A stretch of 64,000 nt of DNA. Source: Candidatus Pantoea formicae (GTDB lineage Bacteria > Pseudomonadota > Gammaproteobacteria > Enterobacterales > Enterobacteriaceae). This document shows, piece after piece, positions 44,234 to 52,350 of the stretch. A model generated the notes under the pieces. That model ran no database searches, was not told where the DNA came from, and saw only the letters and a program-made list of their open reading frames with translations. The translations under genes and the position numbers were made by a program. The stretch covers positions 186,001 through 250,000 of the forward strand of contig NZ_VWXD01000007.1 of the NCBI RefSeq assembly GCF_011752625.1, given 5' to 3'. Positions within the stretch are counted from its first letter, which is position 1, and every line of letters begins with the position of its first letter.

Positions 44234-45360
44234 TCCCATTTAATGCGCCTCCGATTGTAGGCAGCGAAGTTGAATATATGCAGTCGGCGATGGCCAGCGG
44301 CAAGCTGTGCGGCGATGGTGGTTTTACCCGTCGCTGTCAGCAGTGGATGGAACAGCACTTTGGCAGCAAGAAAGTCTTGTTGACGCCGTCCTGCACTGCT
44401 TCGCTCGAAATGGCCGCGCTGCTCATCGATATCCAGCCTGGCGATGAAGTGATCATGCCAAGCTACACCTTTGTCTCCACTGCCAATGCCTTCGTGCTAC
44501 GCGGGGCCGTCATCGTGTTCGTCGATGTACGCCCCGACACGCTCAATATCGATGAAACGCTGATTGAAGCAGCGATTACTGAGAAAACCCGCGCGATTGT
44601 GCCGGTGCATTACGCGGGTGTCGCCTGCGAGATGGACAGCATCATGGCGCTGGCAGCGAAGCATAAGTTGTTTGTGATTGAGGATGCGGCGCAAGGCGTG
44701 ATGTCGCAGTACAAGGGGCGTGCGCTGGGCACGATAGGCCATATTGGTTGTTTCAGCTTCCATGAAACTAAAAACTACACTGCGGGTGGTGAAGGCGGTG
44801 CGACGCTGATTAACGACGCCAAGCTGGTGGAACGTGCAGAGATCATCCGTGAGAAAGGCACCAATCGCAGCCAGTTCTTTCGCGGACAGGTGGATAAATA
44901 TACCTGGCGTGATATCGGTTCGAGTTATCTCATGGCGGACCTACAGGCGGCCTACTTATGGGCTCAGCTGGAGGCGGCAGAGCGAATTAACCAGCAGCGT
45001 CTGCGCTTGTGGCAACGCTATTATGACGCGCTACAGCCGCTGGCGGCAGCCGGACGTATCGAATTACCGGTGGTGCCTAAAGATTGCCGCCACAACGCAC
45101 ACATGTTCTACATCAAACTGCGTGACAGTGACGATCGCCAGTCGCTGATCAACTGGATGAAAGAGGCCGAGATCCTCACTGTCTTCCACTATATTCCGCT
45201 GCACTCATCGCCAGCTGGCGAGCGTTTTGGCCGCTTCCACGGTGATGATGTGTTCACCACACCGGAGAGCGAACGTTTACTGCGCCTGCCGCTGTTCTAC
45301 AACCTGACAGACAATAACCAGCGCACGGTGATCAGTTCGCTCCTGAGCTTCTTCGCCTGA
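44230..45360 (+). CDS. wecE: dTDP-4-amino-4,6-dideoxygalactose transaminase WecE
   Basis: This 376-aa PLP-dependent sugar aminotransferase belongs to the DegT/DnrJ/EryC1 family. It makes dTDP-Fuc4N from dTDP-4-keto-6-deoxyglucose with glutamate. The Schiff-base lysine is in Phe-His-Glu-Thr-Lys-Asn-Tyr, with Glu-Asp-Ala-Ala-Gln-Gly as the PLP-binding acid motif. It overlaps wecD by 4 nt and wzxE by 1 nt. Its substrate must be made by RmlA/RmlB-type enzymes not encoded in this cluster. Confidence 0.96.
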   Translation: MIPFNAPPIVGSEVEYMQSAMASGKLCGDGGFTRRCQQWMEQHFGSKKVLLTPSCTASLEMAALLIDIQPGDEVIMPSYTFVSTANAFVLRGAVIVFVDVRPDTLNIDETLIEAAITEKTRAIVPVHYAGVACEMDSIMALAAKHKLFVIEDAAQGVMSQYKGRALGTIGHIGCFSFHETKNYTAGGEGGATLINDAKLVERAEIIREKGTNRSQFFRGQVDKYTWRDIGSSYLMADLQAAYLWAQLEAAERINQQRLRLWQRYYDALQPLAAAGRIELPVVPKDCRHNAHMFYIKLRDSDDRQSLINWMKEAEILTVFHYIPLHSSPAGERFGRFHGDDVFTTPESERLLRLPLFYNLTDNNQRTVISSLLSFFA

Positions 45361-46613
45361 TGTCGCTCGCGAAAGCTTCAGTCTGGACGGCCTCATCAAC
45401 GTTGGTAAAAATCGTCGCCGGTTTGCTGGTGGTGAAACTGTTGGCCGTGAGCTTTGGTCCTGAAGGGGTCGGGCAGGCGGGTAACTTCCGCCAATTGGTT
45501 ACCGTATTAGGCGTGTTGGCCGGCGCGGGTATTTTCAATGGCGTGACCACTTACGTCGCACAATTTCAGCAGCAACCTGAGCAACTACGTGCCGTAACCG
45601 GTACTGCATCGAGCATGGTGATCGGGTTTTCCACCCTAGTGGCGCTGGTGTTCTTGCTGGCGGCGGGGCCGATTAGCCATGCGCTGTTTGGTCATGATGA
45701 CTATGCCAATGTGGTGAGGATCGTGGCCTTTTTGCAGTTCGGTATTGCCTGGGCCAATTTGACGCTGGCGTTGCTAAAGGGCTTTCGTGATGCGCGCGGC
45801 AATGCGCTGGCGCTGATTACGGGCAGCCTGGTGGGTGTGCTGGGCTATGTCTTGTGTTGGAGGCTGGGTGGCTATACCGGGGCGTTAGTGGGCTTAGCCT
45901 TGGTTCCGGCCTTGTTGGTGTTTCCGGCTCTCCTCATGCTGCGTCGCCATCACCAAGTGTTGCCATTGAGCTGGCTTAAGCCTTCATGGCAGCCTGAGTT
46001 GGCGCGTAATCTGGCGAAATTTACGCTGATGGCGCTCATCACCTCCGTCACCTTACCGGTGGCGTGGGTGATGATGCGTAATTTGCTGGCACAACAGCAA
46101 GGCTGGGCGCAGGTGGGATTGTGGCAGGGCGTGACCAGCATTTCCGATGCTTACCTGCAGTTCATCACCGCAACCTTTAGCGTCTGGTTATTACCCACGT
46201 TGGCGCGATTAGAGCATAAGCAACAGATTGCGCGTGAGATTGGGCGTGCGCTGCGCTTTGTCCTGCCCGCCGTTGCCGCCGCCAGTTTTTGCGTGTGGTT
46301 GCTGCGTGATGTGGCTATCTGGCTGCTGTTTTCGCCGCAATTTGCCGCAATGCGAGACCTTTTTGTCTGGCAGTTGTGCGGTGACGTCTTTAAAGTAGGC
46401 GCCTATGTTTTTGGATACTTGGTGATCGCCAAAGCATCACTGCGCTTCTATATTCTGACGGAAATCAGCCAGTTTGCGCTGCTGACTGCGTTCTCTCATT
46501 GGTTGATCCCCTTACATGGTACAGCCGGAGCCGCACAAGCCTATATGGCGACCTACGTGCTCTACTTCGCCCTTTGCTGTGGCGCTTTTTTGATTTATTG
46601 CCGGAAAAAATGA
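45360..46613 (+). CDS. wzxE: ECA lipid III flippase WzxE
   Basis: This 417-aa protein (E. coli 416) has about 12 membrane helices and belongs to the MOP/PST polysaccharide exporter superfamily. It flips the undecaprenyl-linked ECA trisaccharide to the periplasmic face. The ATG overlaps the wecE stop by one base and the stop overlaps wecF by four, so translation is coupled. Confidence 0.95.
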   Translation: MSLAKASVWTASSTLVKIVAGLLVVKLLAVSFGPEGVGQAGNFRQLVTVLGVLAGAGIFNGVTTYVAQFQQQPEQLRAVTGTASSMVIGFSTLVALVFLLAAGPISHALFGHDDYANVVRIVAFLQFGIAWANLTLALLKGFRDARGNALALITGSLVGVLGYVLCWRLGGYTGALVGLALVPALLVFPALLMLRRHHQVLPLSWLKPSWQPELARNLAKFTLMALITSVTLPVAWVMMRNLLAQQQGWAQVGLWQGVTSISDAYLQFITATFSVWLLPTLARLEHKQQIAREIGRALRFVLPAVAAASFCVWLLRDVAIWLLFSPQFAAMRDLFVWQLCGDVFKVGAYVFGYLVIAKASLRFYILTEISQFALLTAFSHWLIPLHGTAGAAQAYMATYVLYFALCCGAFLIYCRKK

Positions 46614-47680
46614 CTTTATTTCACGTGCTGGGATCGGATATCCCGCATCACAACCATACCCTGTTGCGCTTCTTTAATGAGGTGATGAACCGCGAACTGC
46701 CGGGCGATGCGCCGCGTCAGTTTATGGTGGTGACCTCTGCACCAGAGGCACTCAAGGTATACACGGCGTTGCATATTGAAACTTTCACCAGCAAGCGCGC
46801 GTTGGCGCAGGCGGTCATCGCACGGGCTGCCGACCGCTCGCAACGTTTCTTCTTTCATGGGCAGTTTAATCCGCAAATCTGGCTGGCATTGCTGAGCGGT
46901 AAACTCCGCCGCCAGCAGGCGTTCTGGCATATCTGGGGCGCCGATTTCTATGAAGAAGGACGTGGGCTGAAGTATCAGTTGTTTTATTTGCTGAGACGTC
47001 TGGCGCAGAGCCGAATCGCACAGGTGTTCGCGACACGTGGAGATTTGCATGCGTTTCAGCAGCGCCATCCACGGGTGCCCACATCGCTGCTCTATTTCCC
47101 CACGCGTATGCCAGAGGCTGCGGTGCCTGGCAGTGTGGTGAGCGACGATTTTACGGTTCTGCTAGGTAACTCCGGCGATCGCAGCAATCGCCACATTGAG
47201 GGTTTGCAGGCTATCCACGCTCAGTTTGGTGGCAAGGTGAAGGTGTTGGTGCCGCTCGGCTATCCAGAAAACAATCAGGTTTATATCGATGAGATAAGTG
47301 CGGCGGCACAGCGTTTGTTTCCGCAAGGTCAGGTGACGTTGCTGCGCGATAAGATAGATTTTGACACCTATCTGCATTTGCTCAGTCGCTGCCAGCTCGG
47401 TTATTTTATGTTCGAACGTCAGCAGGGTATTGGCACGCTGTGTTTACTGATTCAAGCCAATATCCCGTTTGTCCTGAATCGGAAAAACCCGTTTTGGCGC
47501 GATTTGAGCGAGCAAGGATTACCGGTGCTGTTTAGTGAAGATGAACTGGATGCGGCACGTGTCGCCGAAGCGCAGCGTCAATTGGCGCACTGTGATAAAT
47601 CCTCGATTGCCTTTTTTTCCCCAGGTTACCTGGCTGGCTGGCGCCACGCGCTCAGCTTGTGTGAAAGGGAGAGAACATGA
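46610..47680 (+). CDS. wecF: TDP-Fuc4NAc:lipid II Fuc4NAc transferase WecF
   Basis: This 356-aa GT56-family enzyme (E. coli 359) adds the third sugar of the ECA repeat, giving lipid III. The ATG at 46610 (Met-Thr-Leu-Phe-His-Val-Leu-Gly-Ser-Asp) overlaps the wzxE stop by 4 nt and matches the family start. The open frame begins 111 bp earlier inside wzxE, which is not meaningful. It overlaps wzyE by 4 nt. Confidence 0.95.
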   Translation: MTLFHVLGSDIPHHNHTLLRFFNEVMNRELPGDAPRQFMVVTSAPEALKVYTALHIETFTSKRALAQAVIARAADRSQRFFFHGQFNPQIWLALLSGKLRRQQAFWHIWGADFYEEGRGLKYQLFYLLRRLAQSRIAQVFATRGDLHAFQQRHPRVPTSLLYFPTRMPEAAVPGSVVSDDFTVLLGNSGDRSNRHIEGLQAIHAQFGGKVKVLVPLGYPENNQVYIDEISAAAQRLFPQGQVTLLRDKIDFDTYLHLLSRCQLGYFMFERQQGIGTLCLLIQANIPFVLNRKNPFWRDLSEQGLPVLFSEDELDAARVAEAQRQLAHCDKSSIAFFSPGYLAGWRHALSLCERERT

Positions 47681-49035
47681 GCCTGATGCAGTTTAGTGGT
47701 CTGCTGGTGGTTTACCTGCTTTCGTTGGGCTTTATTTTGACCTTGACCTGGCGAGAATTTAAACGGGTGCGTTTCAACTTTCACCTGTTCTTTACCATTC
47801 TGTTTTTATTGACGTTTTACTTTGGCTTCCCACTGACCAGCGTGCTGGTTTTCCGTTTCAACGTCGAAGTGGTTCCGCCGGAGTTTTTACTGCAAGCCCT
47901 GCTCGCCGCCACCAGTTTCTACGCGATTTATTATGTCAGCTACAAAGTCCGTCTCAGGCCGGTTAATGCGCCGCCGCGTAAGCCGTGGCTGCAAATGAAC
48001 CGAGTGGAAACGCATCTTACGTGTGTGTTGCTGGCACTGGTCGCGATTGGCACGGTCGCGGTGTTCTTTATGCACAATGGCCTGTTGCTGTTTAGGCTTT
48101 CAGCGTACAACCAGATCTTCTCCAGTGAAGTATCAGGCGTGGCGCTGAAGCGCTTCTTCTACTTCTTCATTCCTGCGATGTTGATTCGCTATTTCCTCAA
48201 TCCGACGCAGCGTCAGTGGTTATGGTTTTTGCTGGTGTCGGTCGCGTTCGGATTGCTGACTTACGCTCTGGTGGGCGGGACGCGCGCCAATATCATCATT
48301 GCCTTCGCTCTGTTCTTGTTTATCGGTATTACCCGCGGCTGGATCACGTTATGGATGTTAGTCGGGGCGGGGGTGATGGCGGTGGCTGGCATGTTCTGGC
48401 TGGCGCTGCGCCGCTATAACCTTGATGTAGTGGGTGATGAAGCGTTCTATACCTTCCTGTACTTGACGCGTGACACGTTCTCGCCGTGGGAAAACCTGGC
48501 GTTATTACTGCAAAACTACGACAAAATTGATTTTCAGGGATTGGCACCGATTTGGCGCGACTTCTATGTCTTTATCCCAAGCTGGTTATGGCCTGGGCGC
48601 CCATCAATTGTGTTGAACAGCGCCAACTATTTTACCTGGGAAGTGCTGAACAACCATTCTGGACTGGCGATATCACCCACGCTGCTTGGCTCGCTGCTCG
48701 TGATGGGTGGCGTTTGGTTTATTCCGCTGGGCGCGATTGCGGTGGGTTGGCTGATGAAAGGGTTTGATAACCTTTATCTACAGGGCCGCGATGCCAAAAA
48801 CCGCTACAGCGGGGCCATTTTGCAAAGCTTCTGTTTTGGCGCGGTGTTTAACATGATCGTGCTGGCACGCGAAGGGCTGGATGCGTTTGGCTCTCGTGTG
48901 GTGTTCTTTTGCGTTATTTTTGCTGCCTGCATGGCAGTGGCTAAATTGCTGTACTGGCTATTCGCTCGCGCGGGACTGATTCGCCCGCGCAGCAAACCGG
49001 TGTTTAACAGCCTTTCATCACCTTTGGGAAAATGA
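47677..49035 (+). CDS. wzyE: ECA polymerase WzyE
   Basis: This 452-aa protein (E. coli 450) has about 11 membrane helices and one large periplasmic loop. It joins ECA trisaccharide units on undecaprenyl pyrophosphate, with WzzE setting length. The Gly-Gly-Thr-Arg-Ala-Asn segment and the Pro-Gly-Arg-Pro loop are typical of Wzy-type polymerases. Four-base overlap with wecF. Confidence 0.94.
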   Translation: MSLMQFSGLLVVYLLSLGFILTLTWREFKRVRFNFHLFFTILFLLTFYFGFPLTSVLVFRFNVEVVPPEFLLQALLAATSFYAIYYVSYKVRLRPVNAPPRKPWLQMNRVETHLTCVLLALVAIGTVAVFFMHNGLLLFRLSAYNQIFSSEVSGVALKRFFYFFIPAMLIRYFLNPTQRQWLWFLLVSVAFGLLTYALVGGTRANIIIAFALFLFIGITRGWITLWMLVGAGVMAVAGMFWLALRRYNLDVVGDEAFYTFLYLTRDTFSPWENLALLLQNYDKIDFQGLAPIWRDFYVFIPSWLWPGRPSIVLNSANYFTWEVLNNHSGLAISPTLLGSLLVMGGVWFIPLGAIAVGWLMKGFDNLYLQGRDAKNRYSGAILQSFCFGAVFNMIVLAREGLDAFGSRVVFFCVIFAACMAVAKLLYWLFARAGLIRPRSKPVFNSLSSPLGK

Positions 49036-49038
49036 TTA

Positions 49039-49773
49039 ATGGAAACCGATAAGCCGCGCCATACGTTGCGCGGCGTCGATCTTCACGCGTTTAACAATAT
49101 GGATAGCTTCCTGCATTTCCTCCTGCCAGATGGACAGCCACGTAACGGCACGCTGGTGGCGATGAATGCCGAGAAGATGCTTACGTTGGAAGAAGATGCT
49201 CAGCTGCGGGCGCTGATTGCCGAGGCGGAATTCAAGTATCCAGATGGCATCAGCATCGTGCGTTCATTACGTAAAAAGTATCCTGAATTACAGGTGAGTC
49301 GCATTGCCGGGGCTGATTTGTGGGAAGCTTTAATGGAGCGCGCAGGCCGAACGGGCATTCCCGTGTTTCTGATTGGTGGCCGCCAGGCTGTGCTGGATGA
49401 AACCTGCGACAAGCTGCGTCGTCAGTGGAATGTGAACATTGTAGGCAGCCAGGATGGTTATTTTGCGCCAGCCGAACGTGATGAGCTGTTCGCGCGCATT
49501 GCAGCAAGTGGTGCGAAGATTGTTACCGTGGCACAGGGATCGCCGCGTCAGGAGTTGTTGATGCGTGATTGCCGCGAACACTGGCCACAGGCCCTCTACA
49601 TGGGCGTAGGTGGAACCTACGATGTTTTCACGGGACATGTCACCCGCGCGCCACGCATCTGGCAGAATTTAGGCCTTGAGTGGCTGTATCGTCTTATTCG
49701 TCAGCCTTCACGTTTGCGTCGCCAGTTAAAACTGCTGAAATATTTACGCTATCATTGGCGTGGCGATCTCTGA
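49039..49773 (+). CDS. wecG: UDP-ManNAcA:lipid I ManNAcA transferase WecG
   Basis: This 244-aa GT26 (WecG/TagA/CpsF) enzyme (E. coli 246) adds N-acetyl-D-mannosaminuronic acid to lipid I, forming ECA lipid II. The Tyr-Pro-Asp-Gly motif with the conserved Asp, Gly-Ser-Pro-Arg-Gln-Glu and Gly-Val-Gly-Gly-Thr-Tyr-Asp are present. It is the last gene of the cluster. In E. coli yifK follows; here the tRNA operon comes next. Confidence 0.96.
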   Translation: METDKPRHTLRGVDLHAFNNMDSFLHFLLPDGQPRNGTLVAMNAEKMLTLEEDAQLRALIAEAEFKYPDGISIVRSLRKKYPELQVSRIAGADLWEALMERAGRTGIPVFLIGGRQAVLDETCDKLRRQWNVNIVGSQDGYFAPAERDELFARIAASGAKIVTVAQGSPRQELLMRDCREHWPQALYMGVGGTYDVFTGHVTRAPRIWQNLGLEWLYRLIRQPSRLRRQLKLLKYLRYHWRGDL

Positions 49774-49844
49774 TATCGCTGATTTATTCAGCAATTCCCG
49801 GTCGACAGGCAGCGAAACTGCGCTATTTATCGACGGAATGCACA

Positions 49845-49869
49845 AAGCGTAAGCAAACGCGTTTTTTTT
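49845..49869 (+). terminator. Weak terminator candidate after wecG
   Basis: A short GCGT/ACGC stem is followed by an eight-base T-run (49862-49869). The stem is only about 4-5 bp, so support is modest. Confidence 0.35.
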
Positions 49870-49881
49870 ATAAAAAAGGGC

Positions 49882-49910
49882 TGGACAGTATGAGGTCAAG
49901 CCCGTAGTAT
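49882..49910 (+). promoter_or_regulatory. Promoter of the argX-hisR-leuT-proM tRNA operon
   Basis: TGGACA (49882-49887), a 17-bp spacer and TAGTAT (49905-49910) are followed by a GC-rich discriminator, which is typical of stringently controlled stable-RNA promoters. Transcription would start near 49917, about 15 bp before tRNA-Arg. An A/T tract (49862-49876) upstream could act as an UP element. Confidence 0.7.
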
Positions 49911-49931
49911 GCCCATCCGCAACGGCGCTAC

Positions 49932-50008
<77 letters not shown>

Positions 50009-50095
50009 TTTAGTTTGTGCGCAAGAGCTTCGGTGGTTGGTTGACCGCGTTATGCAGTGAAAAGTAAGCAGGAATGCTTACGCACCAGAATTATG

Positions 50096-50171
50096 GTGGC
50101 TATAGCTCAGTTGGTAGAGCCCTGGATTGTGATTCCAGTTGTCGTGGGTTCGAGTCCCATTAGCCACCCCA
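50096..50171 (+). tRNA. hisR: tRNA-His (anticodon GTG)
   Basis: 76-nt cloverleaf with encoded CCA. The base before the start is G (50095), giving the G-1 that pairs with C73, the histidine identity feature. Anticodon GTG lies in the loop following TGGAT. Confidence 0.98.
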
Positions 50172-50187
50172 GATTTTGCTCGGACAC

Positions 50188-50274
50188 GCGATGGTGGCGG
50201 AATTGGTAGACGCGCTAGCTTCAGGTGTTAGTGTTCTTACGGACGTGAGGGTTCAAGTCCCTCCCTTCGCACCA
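50188..50274 (+). tRNA. leuT: tRNA-Leu (anticodon CAG)
   Basis: 87-nt class II tRNA with a long variable arm and encoded CCA; CAG at 50222-50224. The acceptor stem has a T-T mismatch at pair 5:68 (GCGATGG against CCTTCGC). E. coli Leu1 also has a non-Watson-Crick pair there. Confidence 0.97.
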
Positions 50275-50318
50275 AGCAAAATTACGCGGTAGCGTGAAGA
50301 AGTAGAGAAGTAAAAAAT

Positions 50319-50395
50319 CGGCGAGTAGCGCAGCTTGGTAGCGCAACTGGTTTGGGACCAGTGGGTCGGAGGTTCGAATCCTCTCTCGCCGACCA
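50319..50395 (+). tRNA. proM: tRNA-Pro (anticodon TGG)
   Basis: 77-nt cloverleaf with encoded CCA, near-identical to E. coli proM. Its last 19 nt (50377-50395) plus the terminator are duplicated exactly 163 bp downstream. Confidence 0.98.
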
Positions 50396-50436
50396 TATTC
50401 GAAAAGCCTGCTTGAAAAAGCAGGCTTTTTTCGTTT
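50377..50436 (+). repeat. 60-bp direct repeat, copy 1 (tRNA-Pro 3' end plus terminator)
   Basis: It comprises the last 19 nt of proM, a short linker and the terminator, and is identical to 50540-50599. The period is 163 bp. The layout is like the rtT repeats after E. coli tyrT, whose units also begin with 19 bp of tRNA 3' end. Confidence 0.95.
50402..50431 (+). terminator. Rho-independent terminator of the tRNA operon
   Basis: AAAAGCCTGCTT-GAAA-AAGCAGGCTTTT is a 12-bp perfect stem with a GNRA loop and a T-run to 50431. Confidence 0.96.
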
Positions 50437-50539
50437 GTAGCTTAAGAGGATGAGAGCCTCCGAAGGAGGTTTGAGCCGAGCGTAGCGAGACAACGTTGCT
50501 TTAGCAACGGCCCGTAGGGCGCTTCTCGCAGAGAAGCGT
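50437..50539 (+). repeat. Spacer of the proM repeat with four tandem hairpins
   Basis: 103 bp between the repeat copies. Hairpins: CCTCC-GAA-GGAGG (50457-50469), CGTTGC-TTTA-GCAACG (50494-50509), CCC-GTA-GGG (50511-50519) and GCTTCTC-GCA-GAGAAGC (50521-50537). The element looks like structured RNA or a degenerate repeat element, not protein-coding. Confidence 0.8.
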
Positions 50540-50599
50540 AATCCTCTCTCGCCGACCATATTCGAAAAGCCTGCTTGAAAAAGCAGGCTTTTTTCGTTT
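50540..50599 (+). repeat. 60-bp direct repeat, copy 2
   Basis: Exact copy of 50377-50436. It carries a tRNA-Pro 3' tail with no tRNA body in front, then a second intact terminator (50565-50594). Confidence 0.95.
50565..50594 (+). terminator. Second, duplicated terminator
   Basis: Identical in sequence to the terminator at 50402-50431; would stop read-through of the tRNA operon. Confidence 0.93.
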
Positions 50600-50661
50600 T
50601 TGCCTCTCCAGATGATTTCATCCTATTTGCCTTCGGAGGCGCAAAAACGAATGCTCGCTAT

Positions 50662-50679
50662 TGTCGCTTTTATGAGACA
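50662..50679. promoter_or_regulatory. GlrR (QseF) box 1 upstream of glmZ
   Basis: TGTC-N10-GACA, matching the GlrR activator half-site pattern; centred about 206 bp before the glmZ start. Confidence 0.8.
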
Positions 50680-50724
50680 TCTATCTCATTGATATTTAAC
50701 AAGATTACAATTCCTTGCATAGCT

Positions 50725-50742
50725 TGTCGCTAAGCGGAGACA
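50725..50742. promoter_or_regulatory. GlrR (QseF) box 2 upstream of glmZ
   Basis: TGTC-N10-GACA, centred about 143 bp before the glmZ start. Confidence 0.82.
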
Positions 50743-50757
50743 TCTCACCGCAGGTGA

Positions 50758-50775
50758 TGTCGCGAGATTACGACA
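50758..50775. promoter_or_regulatory. GlrR (QseF) box 3 upstream of glmZ
   Basis: TGTC-N10-GACA, centred about 110 bp before the glmZ start. Confidence 0.82.
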
Positions 50776-50849
50776 GAGCACGATGATCGGGGTGCTATTT
50801 CAAGACTATCCCGCTGATTTAAAATAACTTATGTCACCATCTGCAATTT

Positions 50850-50865
50850 TGGCACGGCTTGTGCA
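50850..50865 (+). promoter_or_regulatory. Sigma-54 promoter of glmZ
   Basis: TGGCAC-N5-GTGCA: GG at 50851-50852 and GC at 50863-50864 give the -24/-12 elements at the right distance from the expected start at 50877. With the three upstream GlrR boxes this is a typical RpoN-enhancer arrangement. Confidence 0.88.
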
Positions 50866-50876
50866 ATAATTACCGT

Positions 50877-51076
50877 GTAGATGCTCATTCCACCTCTTAT
50901 GTTTGCTCTAGCTACATAAACCTGGGAATGATGCAGAGCCCCTTACGGTATCCGTTGTCCAACCTGGCAGTATTTGCGCACGCTTTACTGCAGTAAGAAG
51001 GACATTACGTTGAGTCGGATACCATCAGTTGTCTGAACGACCTGATCTTACACCTGCTTATGGCAGGTGTTTTTTT
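50877..51076 (+). ncRNA. glmZ: Small regulatory RNA GlmZ
   Basis: About 200 nt. The 5' end (GTAGATGCTCATTCCA-like, here ...CATTCCACC), the central GATGCAGAGCC box and the ACGTTGAGT stretch all match E. coli GlmZ. It ends in a terminator CACCTGC-N5-GCAGGTG (51051-51069) with a run of seven T. GlmZ with Hfq opens the glmS leader by base pairing, using the region around 51005-51016, to raise glucosamine-6-phosphate synthase. RapZ and RNase E inactivate it by cleavage near the GTTGTC motif (51029-51034). Its place before hemY is the same as in E. coli. Confidence 0.93.
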
Positions 51077-51101
51077 ATCTGCACGTTGCTGCCATGCAGG
51101 C

Positions 51102-51126
51102 AAAAAAAAGCCGGGACAAGCCCGGC
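51102..51126 (-). terminator. Rho-independent terminator of hemCDXY
   Basis: On the reverse strand GCCGGG-CTTGT-CCCGGC is followed by eight T. It lies 26 bp past the hemY stop and is convergent with the glmZ terminator. Confidence 0.93.
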
Positions 51127-51151
51127 GTGCACAAAAGTAACAATCGTAAAA

Positions 51152-52348
51152 TTAGTTGCCTGAATTGGTCTTCAATGTCAGTAACAGGCCTTCACGGCGC
51201 ATTTTTGCCGCGTCTTCCGGGCGGTGCAAACGGTCATAGACATCGGCCAGCCAAGCATAATCGAACGCGTCAGGACGCTGTGCTAAAGCCTGCTCAAAGG
51301 CTTCTGCTGCCTGTTGCCATTCACCATGACGCATCAACATCTGCCCCAGCGTACTGTGCAGCAGCGGCGTCGCGCCATGCTGTTTCATTTGCTGACGTAG
51401 CGCTTTCTCCAGTGATTGCGGATCGCCGCTTTTGATGCGAGGCATCAGCAGCACCAGGCGATCGTCATACTGGCGTTTCAAGCCTTCCAGCACGATGTTT
51501 TGTGCCGTATCGGGATCGTCACACTCAATCAAATGCTCAACCATGGCGACCTGCAACGCCGTCTCTTGGCGGGTTTTACGACTCTGGTTTTGCCACCATT
51601 TCTTCAGGCCTTCACTGCCTTGGTCGGCCATTGCCTGATTCATCAGGCCCAGCCAGGCCTGCTGCTGCAATGCCTCACGTTGTACTTCGTCGTTCACCTG
51701 AGATTTTCGCATCGACGGCAAAATGTCGAGTAATGCGCCCCATGCGCCGGTACGAATATAAGCCTGTTCAGCCAGGCGCAGCACTTCTGGGTGACGCGGT
51801 GCCACTTCCAGCAAACGGTCAATGCCGTGGCGCGCCGCATGGTCTTCATTACGTGCAAGCTGCAGGCGTACGCGGGTGATTTCAACCGGAATGGTGTCGT
51901 TCTCAGAAAGCTCAGACGCACGTTCCAGATGTTGATTGGCTCGCACCTCGTCGCCGCGCTGTTGCGCCGCTTCAGCTGCCAGTAAATAGTTGGCGACGGG
52001 CTGATCGGCGTGATCGGCATTTTTCGACAGCAGTTTTTCTGCCTGCTTATAGTCACCTTCTGCCAGTTTCATCAGTGCACTTTGCGTATGGCGCTGGGCA
52101 CTGCGGCGCTTGCGGCCTGTGAACCAACCACGGGTACGGGCGCCGGTACGGAACAGTCGGCGTAAAATCCACTCAATGAACAGAATCACCAGCAGGCTGA
52201 GAATCAGGATAATGACCAGACCGGTCACACTGGTTTCAATATTCCAGTTATCCGTTTGAATCAATACATAGCCCTGATGGCCCGCAATCATCGGCCCCAG
52301 CACCACCCCTGCAATCAGCAGGAGGAAAAGCACTAATACTTTTAGCAT
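51152..52348 (-). CDS. hemY: HemY, TPR inner-membrane protein of the haem operon
   Basis: The 398-aa length equals that of E. coli HemY. Two N-terminal membrane helices (about 5-25 and 40-62) are followed by TPR-like helical repeats in the cytoplasm or periplasm. It is conserved in the hemCDXY operon. Its function is not clearly known and it is not the protoporphyrinogen oxidase of the same name. It starts 2 bp after hemX. Confidence 0.94.
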   Translation of the reverse strand: MLKVLVLFLLLIAGVVLGPMIAGHQGYVLIQTDNWNIETSVTGLVIILILSLLVILFIEWILRRLFRTGARTRGWFTGRKRRSAQRHTQSALMKLAEGDYKQAEKLLSKNADHADQPVANYLLAAEAAQQRGDEVRANQHLERASELSENDTIPVEITRVRLQLARNEDHAARHGIDRLLEVAPRHPEVLRLAEQAYIRTGAWGALLDILPSMRKSQVNDEVQREALQQQAWLGLMNQAMADQGSEGLKKWWQNQSRKTRQETALQVAMVEHLIECDDPDTAQNIVLEGLKRQYDDRLVLLMPRIKSGDPQSLEKALRQQMKQHGATPLLHSTLGQMLMRHGEWQQAAEAFEQALAQRPDAFDYAWLADVYDRLHRPEDAAKMRREGLLLTLKTNSGN

Positions 52349-52350
52349 GC

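Noticed and set aside
50221..50559. 112-residue reverse-strand open frame over the tRNA genes
   Set aside because: It is the antisense translation of tRNA-Leu, tRNA-Pro and the repeat (Arg-Thr-Ser-Asp-Pro and Gly-Arg-Asp-Leu-Asn-Pro-His segments), a well-known false protein.
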